Shown: in pieces, positions 6,272 to 6,400 of the stretch
Layout: each line of letters opens with the position of its first letter
Position numbering within the stretch: the stretch's first letter is position 1
Source of the DNA: DASPLH01 sp035627675
Lineage (GTDB): Bacteria; Acidobacteriota; Terriglobia; Terriglobales; Acidobacteriaceae
Reading direction: 5' to 3'
DNA length: 6,400 nt
Assembly (NCBI GenBank): GCA_035627675.1
Contig: DASPLH010000236.1
Span: forward strand, 1 to 6,400
Translations under genes and position numbers: made by a program
Notes under the pieces: generated by a model
Database searches by the model: none
The model's input: the letters and a program-made list of their open reading frames with translations, nothing else
What the model was told of the DNA's origin: nothing

Positions 6272-6304
6272 GAATTCGCCGCGCCTCTTCGTCCGGTCCT
6301 GAAG

Positions 6305-6322
6305 TCATCGCGAGGTGAGGTA
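6305..6322 (+). repeat. Imperfect direct repeat, copy 2, covering a ribosome-binding site
   Basis: TCATCGC (6305-6311), 4 nt, then TGAGGTA (6316-6322), repeating the leader element 53 nt upstream. This copy includes the Shine-Dalgarno region (GAGG at 6312-6315) and the first base of the hydrolase start codon. Confidence 0.55.
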
Positions 6323-6400
6323 TGGATTTCGCGGTCCGAACGTTGACCCTGCCTGGTGGCGTCACCCTGCCCTACGTCGAACAGGGCGAGCCATCCGGCA
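6322..6400 (+). CDS. Probable alpha/beta hydrolase, 3' partial
   Basis: Only the first 26 codons are inside the window. The start is well supported: GAGG at 6312-6315 lies 6 nt before the ATG. The peptide has an alternating hydrophobic first strand (VRTLTLPGGVTLPYVEQG, 5-22) of the kind that opens many alpha/beta hydrolases, where a GxxLxYxExG pattern precedes the next strand and the HG oxyanion-hole motif. Here G13, L16, Y18, E20 and G22 fit that pattern. The catalytic Ser, Asp and His all lie outside the window, so the family call is provisional and the substrate unknown. It follows the methyltransferase by 130 nt and probably has separate expression. Confidence 0.6.
   Translation, partial: MDFAVRTLTLPGGVTLPYVEQGEPSG

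Noticed and set aside
6270..6275. TAGAAT as a -10 promoter box for the hydrolase gene
   Set aside because: No acceptable -35 hexamer lies 16-18 nt upstream (CACCTC there), so it is not supported as a feature.

Overview
The window comes from a GC-rich bacterial chromosome. My best guess is an Acidobacteriota-like soil bacterium, or another respiratory bacterium with a similar gene set. This rests on the high GC content, a HybB/NrfD-type membrane subunit next to fdhE, a bacterial single-RRM protein and a secreted BON protein. No marker gene in the window fixes the taxonomy. No rRNA, tRNA, CRISPR array, insertion sequence or prophage gene was seen.

Region 1 (1-2722, + strand) is a respiratory formate dehydrogenase-type locus. 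It opens inside a long gene in which the end of a HybA/FdnH-like ferredoxin subunit is fused to a HybB/NrfD-like multispanning quinone-reactive subunit. A strong intrinsic terminator (1831-1865) follows. Then comes fdhE, a zinc/iron-knuckle protein needed for maturation of respiratory formate dehydrogenases. The fdhE neighbour is the main reason to read the fused gene as a formate dehydrogenase component rather than a hydrogenase one; the catalytic subunit must lie upstream of the window.

Region 2 (3973 down to 2806, - strand) is a probable three-gene operon read in the order secreted BON-domain protein, single-RRM RNA-binding protein, unrecognised 124-residue protein. It runs convergently toward fdhE, and a stem-loop (2733-2778) lies between the two 3' ends. 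A 263-bp divergent intergenic region (3974-4236) separates it from region 3.

Region 3 (4237-6191, + strand) is a two-gene unit: a 12-helix APC-superfamily amino-acid permease, and a class I SAM-dependent methyltransferase with an N-terminal signal sequence. The two overlap by ATGA, so their translation is probably coupled. Downstream, after a hairpin and a leader carrying an imperfect direct repeat, the first 26 codons of a probable alpha/beta hydrolase begin at 6322 and run off the window.

The points most worth a second look are the fused Fe-S/HybB protein with its enlarged cysteine spacing, the terminator placed just before fdhE, the exported-looking methyltransferase coupled to a permease, and the repeated leader before the hydrolase. 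No clearly new defence or mobile system was found.
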